64,000 nt of DNA, from NCBI GenBank assembly GCA_028065725.1, contig JAPTVL010000468.1, forward strand, positions 18,770 through 82,769. The letters are read 5' to 3'. Position 1 is the first letter of the stretch; each line of letters opens with the position of its first letter. This document shows, piece by piece, positions 51,826 to 60,853 of this stretch. The translations under genes were made by a program, and so were the position numbers. The DNA comes from Betaproteobacteria bacterium. GTDB lineage: Bacteria; Pseudomonadota; Gammaproteobacteria; Burkholderiales; Rhodocyclaceae. The notes beneath the pieces are model-generated. The model saw only the letters and a list, made by a program, of their open reading frames with translations, searched no databases and was not told where the DNA came from.

Positions 51826-53577
51826 ATGGTCTATACAAAAAAGTCGCCCGCACTGTTGATCATCGGGGCAATCATGCTGTTGTGGGGCTGGCTCAATGCC
51901 AGCGGCAACGTTGACGGCATGCAGCAGTACCTGCAGAAGAGCGCCTATTCCGACCACAAGAAAGTCAAGGAGAAGTTCGACGCCGACCTCTCGGCGGCCA
52001 CGGCCAAGGCGGCGGCGGAGAACAAGCCCGCGCCGGAAATGAAGTTGCCGCATTCGAAGTTCGACTCGGCCAAGGCCTTCCAGTCCAGGATGAGCTACAT
52101 CTTCGGCGGCATCGCGGTACTGCTCGGTCTGATGATCCTGGCATGGAAGCCCAAGGAGGGCAACCTCGACTATTACCTGTCGATCGTCCCCGGCATGGCC
52201 TACATGCTGTCGATCGCCTTCATCGTGCGCTGGGGGCTCGATCCGATCTTCGCCAACTGGGGCAAGGCCGCCCAGCCGACCCTCGGATGGGACTTCGCCA
52301 AGATATTCAACCTGAACTACGTGGTGCTGGGCATTGTCATCGGCATCGTCATCGTCAACGTGTTCAGGATTCCGGACTGGGCGGCGAACGGCATCCGCAC
52401 CGCGCGCTTCTTCCTCAAGACCGGCGTGATCCTGCTCGGCGCGCTCTACAGCGCCACCGAACTGGCGCAGCTCGGCGCGATATCGGTGCTGATGATCGGC
52501 GTCTTCGTGCTCGGCTCAATCGGTGTCGTACTGTACATGGGACGGCGCATGAACACCGGCAACTCGATGACGGCGGTGCTGGCCTCGGGCGTGGGCGTCT
52601 GCGGCGTCTCGGCCGCGGTGGCGGCGGCACCGGTGGTGAATGCCAAGGCGGCGGAAATCGCCTACACCATCGGCACCATCCTGGTCTGGGGCGTCGGCTG
52701 CATGTTCCTCTTCCCCACCATTGGCCATCTGCTCGGCATGGGTCCGGTGCAGTTCGGCGCCTGGGCGGGCACCGGCATCCTCAATTCGGCGCAGGTTGCC
52801 GGCGCCGCGCTGGCCTTCGATCCGCACGGCATCGAGACGCTGAAGGTCGCCGAAATCTTCAACATCACCCGCGTGCTGTTCCTGCCCATCGTGGTGCTCT
52901 GGCTCGCCGCCTGGTATGTCAAGCACGAGGTCGGCGCCGAGAAGGTGGACCTGGGCAAGGTGCTGTTCGCCAAGTTTCCGGTGTTCGTGCTCGGCTTCAT
53001 CCTGATGTTCCTGTTGTCGACCCTGGGCGCCTTCACGCCGGCCGGCCATTACCAGGGCAAGTACTTCAGCAGCCAGATCAAGGAGGACAAACTGCTCAAG
53101 GACAAGGAGACCAAGGCCATCGAAGCCGAACTGGCGCGCCTGAAGGAGCCCGCCGGCGCCAAGCAGTTGCAGGACCACTTCACCGAGAAGGCGATCAACA
53201 TCGGCCAGCGCCATGCCACGCCGGACGATGCCTACAAGGGGCTGGCCGAATTGATCGCCAACAGGAAGATGAGCACCCGCGAACAGGAAACCCTGCTCAA
53301 GGCCGTCGGCAAGATGAAGGGCCTGGAGGCCACCGCCGCCGGGGCGATCGACAAGGCCAGCAAGGCGGTGTACCACAGCTCGAAGACCATCGGCGCCTTC
53401 CGCGACTGGCTGGCCTGGCTGTTCTCGATCGGCCTGATTGGGTTGGGCATGCAAATTACCATGGCCGCGCTGAAGCAGGCCGGCGGCACGCCGCTGATCA
53501 TCGGCGGCGTGGTGGGCACGATCAAGGCGGTCGGCTCGCTAATCGTGGTGCTGCTGTTCATCAAGGAATTCATTTAA
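51826..53577 (+). CDS. YeiH-type (UPF0324) putative sulfate exporter with two large soluble inserts
   Basis: A 583-residue membrane protein; YeiH proteins are usually about 340 residues. It has the family cores RTARFFLKTGVILLGALYS, VLASGVGVCGVSAAVAAAPVV and GAWAGTGILNSAQVAGAAL. One charged insert lies between the first helices (about 30-85). A second helical insert occupies about 410-520 (DKLLKDKETKAIEAELARL...). GGAGGAA precedes the ATG. The gene is followed 10 bases later by a 42-residue membrane protein and then a strong terminator. Substrate is unproven. Confidence 0.85.
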   Translation: MVYTKKSPALLIIGAIMLLWGWLNASGNVDGMQQYLQKSAYSDHKKVKEKFDADLSAATAKAAAENKPAPEMKLPHSKFDSAKAFQSRMSYIFGGIAVLLGLMILAWKPKEGNLDYYLSIVPGMAYMLSIAFIVRWGLDPIFANWGKAAQPTLGWDFAKIFNLNYVVLGIVIGIVIVNVFRIPDWAANGIRTARFFLKTGVILLGALYSATELAQLGAISVLMIGVFVLGSIGVVLYMGRRMNTGNSMTAVLASGVGVCGVSAAVAAAPVVNAKAAEIAYTIGTILVWGVGCMFLFPTIGHLLGMGPVQFGAWAGTGILNSAQVAGAALAFDPHGIETLKVAEIFNITRVLFLPIVVLWLAAWYVKHEVGAEKVDLGKVLFAKFPVFVLGFILMFLLSTLGAFTPAGHYQGKYFSSQIKEDKLLKDKETKAIEAELARLKEPAGAKQLQDHFTEKAINIGQRHATPDDAYKGLAELIANRKMSTREQETLLKAVGKMKGLEATAAGAIDKASKAVYHSSKTIGAFRDWLAWLFSIGLIGLGMQITMAALKQAGGTPLIIGGVVGTIKAVGSLIVVLLFIKEFI

Positions 53578-53587
53578 GGAGAACATC

Positions 53588-53716
53588 ATGTCGGAACAAA
53601 AGTTCGAGCGTGGTACCAGCCTGTCGATCTTCGTCAGCGATCGCAGGGAAGACCTTGGCTCCCTGGTCTTCGCGCTGCTGATCGCCATCGGCATCGTGGT
53701 GTTCGTCGGCCAGTAG
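53588..53716 (+). CDS. 42-residue single-helix membrane protein
   Basis: This small gene encodes MSEQKFERGTSLSIFVSDRR followed by a hydrophobic helix (LGSLVFALLIAIGIVVFVG) and a two-residue tail (GQ). AAGGAGA lies 6 bases before the ATG, one of the best ribosome sites in the window. It starts 10 bases after the YeiH-type stop and ends just before a terminator, so the two form an operon. It may be a small partner of the transporter, like KdpF-type peptides. The sequence shows no more than that. Confidence 0.75.
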   Translation: MSEQKFERGTSLSIFVSDRREDLGSLVFALLIAIGIVVFVGQ

Positions 53717-53738
53717 CTTCGTTGCCGCCACGACAGCC

Positions 53739-53786
53739 AGTCCCGCCCCGCCCGCCGTTCTGCCGGGAGGGGCGGGACTTTTCTTT
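53739..53786 (+). terminator. intrinsic terminator after the YeiH operon
   Basis: A perfect 11-bp stem AGTCCCGCCCC/GGGGCGGGACT is followed by TTTTCTTT. The loop is 19 bases. It ends the operon of the YeiH-type gene and the 42-residue protein. Confidence 0.9.
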
Positions 53787-53828
53787 CCCGGGACTGACGC
53801 CCGGAACCGCATTCACGGATCATCAAGC

Positions 53829-54293
53829 ATGAAGACGCCACTGAAACTATTGCTTTGCCACCACGGCACCCGTGGCGCCCTGGCGGCGGAAACGCTGGCC
53901 TATGAGCTTGCGCTGCCGGGCACCACCACCCTTGTTCATTGCCTCGTCGTACCCGAGCTATGGGCCGGGATGCAGGGCGACGATTGGCTCAACAACGCAT
54001 CGACGCGTGATGCCTTCGGCAACTACCTCGAGGGCATGCTCGAAGGCGATGCCAGGCGCGAACTGGCCGCAGTCGCAGCACGCTGCAAGGAACGCGGAGT
54101 GGCCCACGAATCGGTGATGCGCCTGGGCAACCCGGCCGAAACCGTGCTCGCCGTCGCCAGCGAGATCGGCGCCGATCTCGTCGTCATCGGCTCGCCGCGA
54201 CGGAAGGACGAGGAGGGCCTGCGCTCGCGCATGGAGCTCGAAACACTGGTGCGCGGACTCCAATGTCCGCTGCTGATCGCACCTCATCCTTGA
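53829..54293 (+). CDS. universal stress protein (single domain)
   Basis: A 154-residue USP-fold protein: LKLLLCHHGTRGALAAETLAY, GNPAETVLAVASEIGADLVVIGSP. The ATP-binding G-2x-G-9x-G(S/T) motif is absent (IGSPRRKDEEGLRSRM), so nucleotide binding is doubtful. It overlaps the next gene by 31 bases. Confidence 0.82.
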   Translation: MKTPLKLLLCHHGTRGALAAETLAYELALPGTTTLVHCLVVPELWAGMQGDDWLNNASTRDAFGNYLEGMLEGDARRELAAVAARCKERGVAHESVMRLGNPAETVLAVASEIGADLVVIGSPRRKDEEGLRSRMELETLVRGLQCPLLIAPHP

Positions 54294-54925
54294 GCCAGCA
54301 GCCCGCCGCAAGGGTCGGCACGGACGTCGCGCCGGAAGACCTCGCCCGCGCCGAGACCCCGGTTCCGATCGGCGCCGACGCGATGTTCGAGTTCGTCTCG
54401 GACATCGAGCGGCTGGTGCGCCTCAACCCCCATCTCGATATCGCAAGCTGGCAGCGCCTGCCCGACGGGATGCGCCTCGCCGCGCTCAACGAAACCACCG
54501 GACGACGCATCGAGACGGCAGTCCGGGTTGAGACTACGCGCTCGCTGCGCACCATCGTCCTGCGTTACGCCGACGGCCTCAAGCAGGCAACGACGCTGAC
54601 CGTCGAAGGCGGTGATGGCGGCGATGGCTGCCGCCTGATCGTTAGCGAGCACTACCCGTGCATCGCCGATGCGCAGGATCCGCGCGTCGCCGAAGTCGAT
54701 CGCAGCCTAATCCCCTGGGTCGCTGCCATCCGCCGCCACCTGCTCGGCCGCCGGCGCTGGGGCTGGCTGCCAGGCTGGCGCTGGTGGCACGAACAATTCC
54801 TGCCAGGCATGCCGCCGCGCCAGCGGCGCATCGTGCGCATGATCGTCTGGGTCGGCGTGATCGAGTTCGTCGTATTTCTCTTCGTCGCCGGGATATTCTG
54901 GGCGGAACGGCATAGCGGCTCCTGA
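54263..54925 (+). CDS. SRPBCC-like protein with a C-terminal membrane helix
   Basis: A 220-residue protein. Residues 30-150 look like a START/SRPBCC ligand-binding fold (ADAMFEFVSDIERLVRLNPHL). A basic linker (RRHLLGRRRWGWLPGWRWW) and a C-terminal helix (VWVGVIEFVVFLFVAGIFW) follow. The start inside the USP gene is the first in frame; a shorter start at 54383 is possible. Function is unknown. Confidence 0.6.
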   Translation: MSAADRTSSLSQQPAARVGTDVAPEDLARAETPVPIGADAMFEFVSDIERLVRLNPHLDIASWQRLPDGMRLAALNETTGRRIETAVRVETTRSLRTIVLRYADGLKQATTLTVEGGDGGDGCRLIVSEHYPCIADAQDPRVAEVDRSLIPWVAAIRRHLLGRRRWGWLPGWRWWHEQFLPGMPPRQRRIVRMIVWVGVIEFVVFLFVAGIFWAERHSGS

Positions 54926-54947
54926 ATATCGCGATTGGCGCCAATGC

Positions 54948-54971
54948 AAAGTCGGCGCTGGCGCTACGGCG
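54948..54971 (+). repeat. 24-bp dispersed intergenic element, copy
   Basis: Identical to the 47474 copy. It lies 22 bases after the SRPBCC-like stop and ahead of the antiporter gene. Confidence 0.85.
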
Positions 54972-55071
54972 ATTTATGCCGCCAGCCAATACAATGCGAT
55001 GCCGATGGGTTAGGCTTGCGCCTGCCCGGACGGCCTGCCGGCCATCTTCAACCTTCAATCGCGGAACCACG

Positions 55072-56634
55072 ATGGTATTGCTCGAGCTCGTTCTGCTGCT
55101 GCTCCTGTGCGCAGTGGCCCTTGGCTGGATCGCCCGGCGCCTGAAGTTTCCCTATCCGATCGCGCTGGTGGTCGGCGGCGCCCTGCTCGGTTTCATGCCG
55201 CGGATGCCGCAGTTCCCCTTCGATCCGCAACTGATCCTGGTGCTGGTGCTGCCGCCGATCCTCTACCAGGCCTCGCTGCTGACTTCGTGGAACGACTTCA
55301 AGGCCAACATCCGGCCGATCAGCCTGCTCGCCATCGGCCTGGTGGTCGCCACCACGCTCGCCGTCGGCGCCGCGCTCAAGCTGCTGGTGCCCGGCGTACC
55401 CTGGGCCGCCGCCTTCGTGCTCGGCGCCATCGTCTCGCCGCCGGATGCAGTGGCGGCGACGGCGATCCTCTCGCGGCTCAACATCCCGCGACGCATGATC
55501 ACCATCCTCGAAGGCGAGAGCCTGGTGAACGACGCCTCCGGCCTGGTGCTCTACAAGTTCGCCATCGCGGCAGTGCTGACCGGCGCGTTCTCGCTGGTCG
55601 ATGCCAGCGCGCAGTTCGTCGCCGTGTCGCTCGGCGGCATCGCCGTCGGCATGCTGCTGGCGTTCGTCTTCATCGCCATCCACCGGCATCTGGGCGACCC
55701 GTTCATCGAGGTGGTGACGACGCTGACGATCCCCTATGCTGCCTATATCGCGGCCGAATCCGTCCACGTCTCGGGCGTGCTGGCGGTGGTCGCCGCCGGG
55801 CTGGTGCGCGGACGCTACTCGCCGGAACTGGTCTCGGCCGAGATGCGCATCATTGCCCGCTCGGTCTGGAATCTGCTGGTGTTCCTGCTGAACAGCCTGA
55901 TTTTCATTCTGATCGGCATGCAGATGTCCGACGTGACCGCCACCCTGGGTGGCCGCTACTCGGCACTGGAGCTGGCCGGCATCGGATCATTCATCAGCGC
56001 CGTGGCGATCGGCGTGCGCTTCCTCTGGGTCTATCCGGTCGCCTATCTGCCGCGCTGGCTCAGCGGCAACCTGCGCCAACAGGAGCCCGAACCGCGCCAA
56101 CGGGAACTCTTCATCATCAGCTGGTGCGGCATGCGCGGCATCGTGTCGCTGGCCGCTGCGCTGGCGCTGCCGCTGACCCTGCCGGACGGCGAGCCCTTTC
56201 CGCATCGCGACCTGATCATCTTCCTGACTTTCTTCGTCATCGCCGCGACCCTGGTCGGACAGGGGCTGACGCTGGCGCCGCTGATTCGCCGGCTCAAGGT
56301 CGGCTCCAATTGGAGCCTGCGCAACGAACAGCAGCGCGTGCGGGCCGCCATGAGCGCCGTCGCGCTGGCCGCCATCGACGACGTGATGCGAGCCGAGGCG
56401 GCGCCGGCCGACTGGGCCGATTCGCTGCGGGCGGAAATCGCCGACCGCATCGTGCTTGCCGCACCGGACGGTGTCGACCTGACGCCGCGCGCCGCCTTGA
56501 TGAGCCGCCTGCGCCATGCCGCCATCCTCGCCGAGCGCAAGGAACTGATTCGCCTGTGGCGCGACAACGAAATCAGCGACGAAGTCATGCACCACCTGGA
56601 AGAGATTCTCGACTACCAGGAAGCGCACCTGTAA
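55072..56634 (+). CDS. Na+/H+ antiporter, CPA1/NhaP type
   Basis: A 520-residue CPA1 antiporter with about 12 helices. It has the ND-type ion-binding block ILEGESLVNDASGLVLYKFA, SPPDAVAATAIL, and the arginine motif WCGMRGIVSLAAALALP. A soluble C-terminal tail of about 100 residues follows. The ATG at 55072 is chosen because the first membrane helix starts there; the upstream extension is not membrane-like. It exchanges Na+ (or K+) for H+. Confidence 0.9.
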   Translation: MVLLELVLLLLLCAVALGWIARRLKFPYPIALVVGGALLGFMPRMPQFPFDPQLILVLVLPPILYQASLLTSWNDFKANIRPISLLAIGLVVATTLAVGAALKLLVPGVPWAAAFVLGAIVSPPDAVAATAILSRLNIPRRMITILEGESLVNDASGLVLYKFAIAAVLTGAFSLVDASAQFVAVSLGGIAVGMLLAFVFIAIHRHLGDPFIEVVTTLTIPYAAYIAAESVHVSGVLAVVAAGLVRGRYSPELVSAEMRIIARSVWNLLVFLLNSLIFILIGMQMSDVTATLGGRYSALELAGIGSFISAVAIGVRFLWVYPVAYLPRWLSGNLRQQEPEPRQRELFIISWCGMRGIVSLAAALALPLTLPDGEPFPHRDLIIFLTFFVIAATLVGQGLTLAPLIRRLKVGSNWSLRNEQQRVRAAMSAVALAAIDDVMRAEAAPADWADSLRAEIADRIVLAAPDGVDLTPRAALMSRLRHAAILAERKELIRLWRDNEISDEVMHHLEEILDYQEAHL

Positions 56635-56643
56635 ACCGGGTCG

Positions 56644-56667
56644 AAAGTCGGCGCCGGCAGGACGGCG
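56644..56667 (+). repeat. 24-bp dispersed intergenic element, copy
   Basis: AAAGTCGGCGCCGGCA-GGA-CGGCG, 9 bases after the antiporter stop and between convergent genes. Confidence 0.75.
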
Positions 56668-56703
56668 ACCGTCATCTACCGGACAGCACCGAAATCGGCC
56701 CGG

Positions 56704-56895
56704 TCACCTGGCGAAATAGACCGCGACCAGCACCAGCAGGATGGCGACAGCCTGAAATTCGACGCGCCTGATCATCCAGTGCACGCTATCGGCATGCCCG
56801 ACCTGATGGTTGGCGACCATGGACGAAATTCCGGATGCCAGCGCAACGACAGTGGCAAGCACGGTCGCCAGAATCAGCATGGCAAAAAAGCTCAT
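56704..56895 (-). CDS. HIG1-domain-like twin-helix membrane protein
   Basis: A 63-residue protein with two membrane helices joined by a basic loop (HADSVHWMIRRVEFQAVAI). This matches the HIG1/twin-TM family pattern (SGISSM, W-M-x2-RV-x2-Q). Such proteins associate with respiratory complexes in mitochondria; in bacteria the role is unclear. GAGGAGGGG precedes the ATG. Confidence 0.75.
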   Translation of the reverse strand: MSFFAMLILATVLATVVALASGISSMVANHQVGHADSVHWMIRRVEFQAVAILLVLVAVYFAR

Positions 56896-57352
56896 GACCC
56901 CTCCTCTTCGACGATTGCGACAACGGACAAGCTACCAATTGATGCATAGCCTATCGATTTGATTCTGGCAATCGATTGGCCCGCTGGCGAAGGCCAGCGG
57001 CACGGGATTGAGGACCGCGGCCGAGATGTGTATCATCGGCGCCGGGTGTCTGCGCTGCGAAAGGATGCAGCAACGTAGGCAGGGTTTTCGTGCTGGTCGG
57101 GCCGCCGCACGGCAAATTGAGTACACCCGTGGACCCTCTTGCGCCCGCCGCAGCTGTTGCTGCTCCATCTCAGATTCCGTGTGGCCCGACAGCTCTCTCA
57201 GGGCATGCCGGTCATTTCCCGCGGCAGCCAACTCCATCCGCGACAGCTCGCGTAGGTCCTCTGGCCGCCGGCCGGCCGTTGTCTGCCGTGCACATGTCCG
57301 GCCGCACGCGAACCGATTTTTCCATCCATCCATCCCGTGAAGGGCATCTGAC
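56896..57352. other. 457-bp gap and leader of nhaD
   Basis: No convincing gene lies here. It contains ATCGATT-N10-AATCGAT (56953-56976) and a perfect 8-bp hairpin CCGCTGGC-GAAG-GCCAGCGG (56981-57000). A smaller GCTGC/GCAGC stem lies near 57052-57073. The long, partly structured stretch before nhaD could be a regulatory leader, but I recognise no riboswitch class. Confidence 0.5.
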
Positions 57353-58636
57353 ATGCTGACCGCTCTTGTCGTCATTTTTGTGATCGCTTACGCCGCAATC
57401 GCCCTGGAGCATCCGCTCAAGATCAACAAGTCGGCCTCCGCCCTGGTCGGCGCGGGACTGCTGTGGACGATCTACGCCTTGTCGTCGGGTGATTCGCGGC
57501 AGGTTGGCGCACAGCTCGGCGAGTCGCTGATGGGAACCGCCCAGATCGTGTTCTTCCTGATGGGAGCCATGACCATCGTCGAGGTGGTCGATGCCCACAA
57601 CGGATTTGAAGTCATTACCAAGCGAATCCGCACCTCCAGGCTATCTGCGCTGATGTGGCTGGTGGGCTTCGTCACGTTTTTCCTGAGCTCCCTCCTCGAC
57701 AACCTGACCACCACCATCGTCATGATTTCCCTGATGCGGAAGCTGCTCGCCAGACACGAGGATCGCCTGTTCTTTGCCGGCATCATCGTCATTGCCGCCA
57801 ATTCGGGCGGCGCCTGGTCGCCGATCGGCGACGTCACGACCACCATGCTGTGGATCGGTGGCCAGATCACCACGCTGGCCATCATCAAGTCGGTGTTCCT
57901 GCCAGCCATGGTCAGCATGATCGTGCCCCTGGGCATCACGGCCTACGTCCTGCGGGGACGCCCTGTCGAAGCGCCGGCGCTCAAGGAAGGCGATGAGGAC
58001 CCGGACACCACCGACTTCGAACGAAATCTGATGTTCTTCATGGGGCTCGGCATTCTGGTCGCCGTGCCGGCGTTCAAGACCGTGACCCATTTGCCCCCGT
58101 TCATGGGCATCCTGTTCGGCTTGGGCATTCTTTGGCTGGTGGGCGACCTCGTACATCGCCAGAAGGAAGACGAATCCAGGCAACACCTCACGCTGGCTCA
58201 CGCCCTGAGCAGGATCGACATGAGCTCCATCGTTTTCTTCATCGGCATCCTGCTCGCCGTCGCCACCCTGGAGCACACGCATATCCTCACCTCGCTGGCG
58301 AAGTGGCTTGACCACGCGGTCGGCAGGCAGGACGTCATCGTTCTGATCATCGGCCTCGTCAGCGCGATCGTCGATAACGTGCCGCTGGTGGCCGCGTCGA
58401 TGGGCATGTACAGCCTGACCGACTTTCCGCCCGACCATTTCCTGTGGGAATTCCTTGCCTACTGTGCGGGCACCGGCGGATCGATCCTGATCATCGGTTC
58501 CGCGGCCGGCGTAGCCGCCATGGGCCTGGAGAAGATCCACTTCTTCTGGTATGTCAGAAAAATAAGCGGCCTGGCACTGGTTGGGTATTTCGCCGGTGCC
58601 GGGATATATCTGCTCCAGTACCAGTTGCTTCATTAG
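57353..58636 (+). CDS. nhaD: Na+/H+ antiporter NhaD
   Basis: A 427-residue ion-transporter-superfamily protein with about 11-12 helices. It has SSLLDNLTTTIVMISLMR, AANSGGAWSPIGDVTTTMLW, LVSAIVDNVPLVAASMGMY and GTGGSILIIGSAAGVAAMG, the paired half-helix motifs of NhaD/ArsB-type carriers. The ATG at 57353 has AAGGGC upstream. It is the second Na+/H+ antiporter within 3 kb, of an unrelated family. Confidence 0.92.
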   Translation: MLTALVVIFVIAYAAIALEHPLKINKSASALVGAGLLWTIYALSSGDSRQVGAQLGESLMGTAQIVFFLMGAMTIVEVVDAHNGFEVITKRIRTSRLSALMWLVGFVTFFLSSLLDNLTTTIVMISLMRKLLARHEDRLFFAGIIVIAANSGGAWSPIGDVTTTMLWIGGQITTLAIIKSVFLPAMVSMIVPLGITAYVLRGRPVEAPALKEGDEDPDTTDFERNLMFFMGLGILVAVPAFKTVTHLPPFMGILFGLGILWLVGDLVHRQKEDESRQHLTLAHALSRIDMSSIVFFIGILLAVATLEHTHILTSLAKWLDHAVGRQDVIVLIIGLVSAIVDNVPLVAASMGMYSLTDFPPDHFLWEFLAYCAGTGGSILIIGSAAGVAAMGLEKIHFFWYVRKISGLALVGYFAGAGIYLLQYQLLH

Positions 58637-58764
58637 GATCAGCGCCGGGCCGGGTTGTCGGCCCTGTTGCGCCAAGCCGACTTCTGCAATTCCCCGTCCA
58701 GGGCGCAAATCCTGCCTTCCCCCTGGTTGCCAGGAGGCTATATTCGAAGAAGGGAGGTGGGCGC

Positions 58765-59439
58765 ATGACCAGCGAAGTCGACCGGGAGCGCAATCGGCTG
58801 CTGCAGGAAATCCGCGCCGAAGCGTGGGATACACGCGATTACACCGGACGTGCGGCTTTCGACTCGCGGGTGATGGACGCGCTGCACGGTGTGCCGCGCC
58901 ATGAGTTCGTCGACGAAGCCTCCGTGCATCAGGCCTACGCCAACCATCCATTGCCTATCGGTCACGGCCAGACCATTTCGCAGCCCTACATCGTGGCCCT
59001 GATGACGGACCTGATCCGGCCCGAACCGGGGGATGTGGTGCTCGAAATAGGCACCGGTTCCGGCTACCAGGCGGCGGTGCTGTCCGTCCTAGTCAAGCGC
59101 ATCTACTCGGTCGAGATAATCGCCGCGCTGGCACACGAAGCGGGCGCGCGCCTGCGACGTCTGGGTTATGACAATGTCGAGGTGCACAGCGGCAACGGCC
59201 GCCTCGGCTGGCCGCAGCATGCACCCTACGACGCGATCCTGGTCACCGCTGCGGCGAGCCGGATTCCGCCGGCGCTGGTCGCGCAATTGAAACCGGGGGC
59301 GCGGCTGGTGATTCCGCTCGGCCATCCGCATGACGCACAGGAACTGATCGTGGTCGAAAAGCGCGAGGATGGCGGCGCCAGTCAAACGCCAGTGCTGCCG
59401 GTGGCCTTCGTTCCGCTGACCGGAAGCGACGGCGACTGA
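58765..59439 (+). CDS. pcm: protein-L-isoaspartate O-methyltransferase
   Basis: A 224-residue SAM-dependent methyltransferase that repairs damaged aspartyl residues. It contains VPRHEFVDEASVHQAYAN, PIGHGQTISQPYIVALM and the SAM motif VLEIGTGSGYQAAVL, all typical of Pcm. The ATG at 58765 has GGGAGGTGGG just upstream; the long upstream extension is the shadow of nhaD. Confidence 0.92.
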   Translation: MTSEVDRERNRLLQEIRAEAWDTRDYTGRAAFDSRVMDALHGVPRHEFVDEASVHQAYANHPLPIGHGQTISQPYIVALMTDLIRPEPGDVVLEIGTGSGYQAAVLSVLVKRIYSVEIIAALAHEAGARLRRLGYDNVEVHSGNGRLGWPQHAPYDAILVTAAASRIPPALVAQLKPGARLVIPLGHPHDAQELIVVEKREDGGASQTPVLPVAFVPLTGSDGD

Positions 59440-59575
59440 GCCTGCCGGTCAGCATGACATTCGGCAGATCGCTGTATCATCTCCGGCAGGCGGATGCGGC
59501 ACGGTGGCAGCCCGGCCGGCATTGGCGGCGAGTTGAAAACGAAGCGAAATTCCCTTCATCGAGAGGAGCAGGAAC

Positions 59576-59812
59576 GTGAGCACACACGAAGGCAAAACCA
59601 GGGTAACGATTCTGACGGAGACCTACCGCATCAAGGGCTACATCGATCTGCTGCCCGGTGCGCGCGTCACCGACTACATGCAGGAGTCGCGCGAGTTCGT
59701 CGCGGTGATGGATGCCGAGATCCACGAAGCCGAAGTGGCCGGCCGGCAGGTCATGGTCGCTCCCTTCATCGACGTGAATCGAAACCACATCCAGGTCATC
59801 GCTCCCTGCTGA
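59576..59812 (+). CDS. small conserved protein (TETYRIKG family)
   Basis: A 78-residue protein with a TETYRIKGYIDLLPGARVTDYM core and a VMDAEI segment. It resembles a small beta-rich domain family that I know only as uncharacterised (possibly DUF6812). The GTG start has GAGGAG and GGA within 12 bases. It is monocistronic, between pcm and the alcohol dehydrogenase. Confidence 0.65.
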   Translation: MSTHEGKTRVTILTETYRIKGYIDLLPGARVTDYMQESREFVAVMDAEIHEAEVAGRQVMVAPFIDVNRNHIQVIAPC

Positions 59813-59860
59813 GCCGCCGACCGGCGTGACGGAATTGCAGTACCCATGCCGGGGAATTCC

Positions 59861-60850
59861 ATGCGCGCGATGATCCTGGAGCGGCCCGGGGCGCCGCTGC
59901 GCCTCGCCGAACTGCCGCTGCCGCAAGCGGGTCGCGGTCAGGTGCTGATCGAGGTCGAGGCTTGCGGCGTGTGCCGCACCGACCTGCACCTGGTCGATGG
60001 CGAGTTGCCCGATCCGCTGCTGCCGATGATTCCCGGCCACGAAATCGTCGGCCGCGTCGCGGCGGTCGGCGACGGCGTGACCGGCCTGACGCCCGGACGG
60101 CGCGTCGGCGTGCCGTGGCTGGGCTGGACCTGCGGCGAGTGCCGCTTCTGTACCGGCGGTCGCGAAAATCTCTGCGCCGCAGCGCGCTTCACCGGCTGCC
60201 AGATCCAGGGCGGCTATGCCGAATACACGGTAGCCGATGCGCGCTACTGTTTCCCGTTGCCGGAGGCCGGCGACGCCGCGCAACTGGCACCCTTGCTCTG
60301 TGCCGGGCTGATCGGCTACCGGGCCTTGCGCATGGCCGGCCCGGCGAATCGCATCGGGATTTACGGCTTCGGCGCGGCGGCGCACATCGTGGCCCAGGTC
60401 TTGCGCCACCAGGGGCGCGAGTTCCATGCCTTTACCCGCCCCGGCGATCTCGCCAGTCAGGAATTCGCGCGCAGCCTGGGCGCGGCATGGGCCGGCGGCA
60501 CCGACCGGATTCCGCCGCAAGCGCTGGATGCGGCGCTGATCTTCGCCCCGGCCGGCGCCCTGGTGCCGATCGCGCTGCGCCATCTGGAAAAGGGCGGCTG
60601 CGTGGTCTGCGCCGGAATCCACATGAGCGAGATTCCGGCCTTTCCCTACGAGATCCTCTGGGGTGAGCGCAGCATCCGCTCGGTGGCCAACCTGACCCGC
60701 CGCGACGGCCTCGAATTTCTCGATCTGGCGCCGCGCGTGCCGATTCGCAGCGCGATCCACCGCTTTGCGCTGGAACAGGCCAACGCGGCGCTGGAGCAGT
60801 TGCGCCGCGGCGCGTTCCAGGGCGCAGCCGTGCTGACGATCAGAGACTAA
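59861..60850 (+). CDS. zinc-dependent alcohol dehydrogenase (AdhP-like)
   Basis: A 329-residue MDR enzyme. Catalytic zinc ligands are in ACGVCRTDLHL and PGHEIVGRV. Structural zinc cysteines are in CGECRFCTGGRENLC, and the nucleotide site reads IGIYGFGAAAHIV. The ATG at 59861 is preferred over 59846 because GGGGA lies 6 bases upstream. Substrate is likely a primary alcohol or aldehyde. It converges with the Lon-like gene, 3 bases apart. Confidence 0.88.
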   Translation: MRAMILERPGAPLRLAELPLPQAGRGQVLIEVEACGVCRTDLHLVDGELPDPLLPMIPGHEIVGRVAAVGDGVTGLTPGRRVGVPWLGWTCGECRFCTGGRENLCAAARFTGCQIQGGYAEYTVADARYCFPLPEAGDAAQLAPLLCAGLIGYRALRMAGPANRIGIYGFGAAAHIVAQVLRHQGREFHAFTRPGDLASQEFARSLGAAWAGGTDRIPPQALDAALIFAPAGALVPIALRHLEKGGCVVCAGIHMSEIPAFPYEILWGERSIRSVANLTRRDGLEFLDLAPRVPIRSAIHRFALEQANAALEQLRRGAFQGAAVLTIRD

Positions 60851-60853
60851 CCC

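Noticed and set aside
56932..57375. 147-residue minus-strand open frame upstream of nhaD
   Set aside because: It has no ribosome site and runs into the nhaD start; the translation has no recognisable domain.
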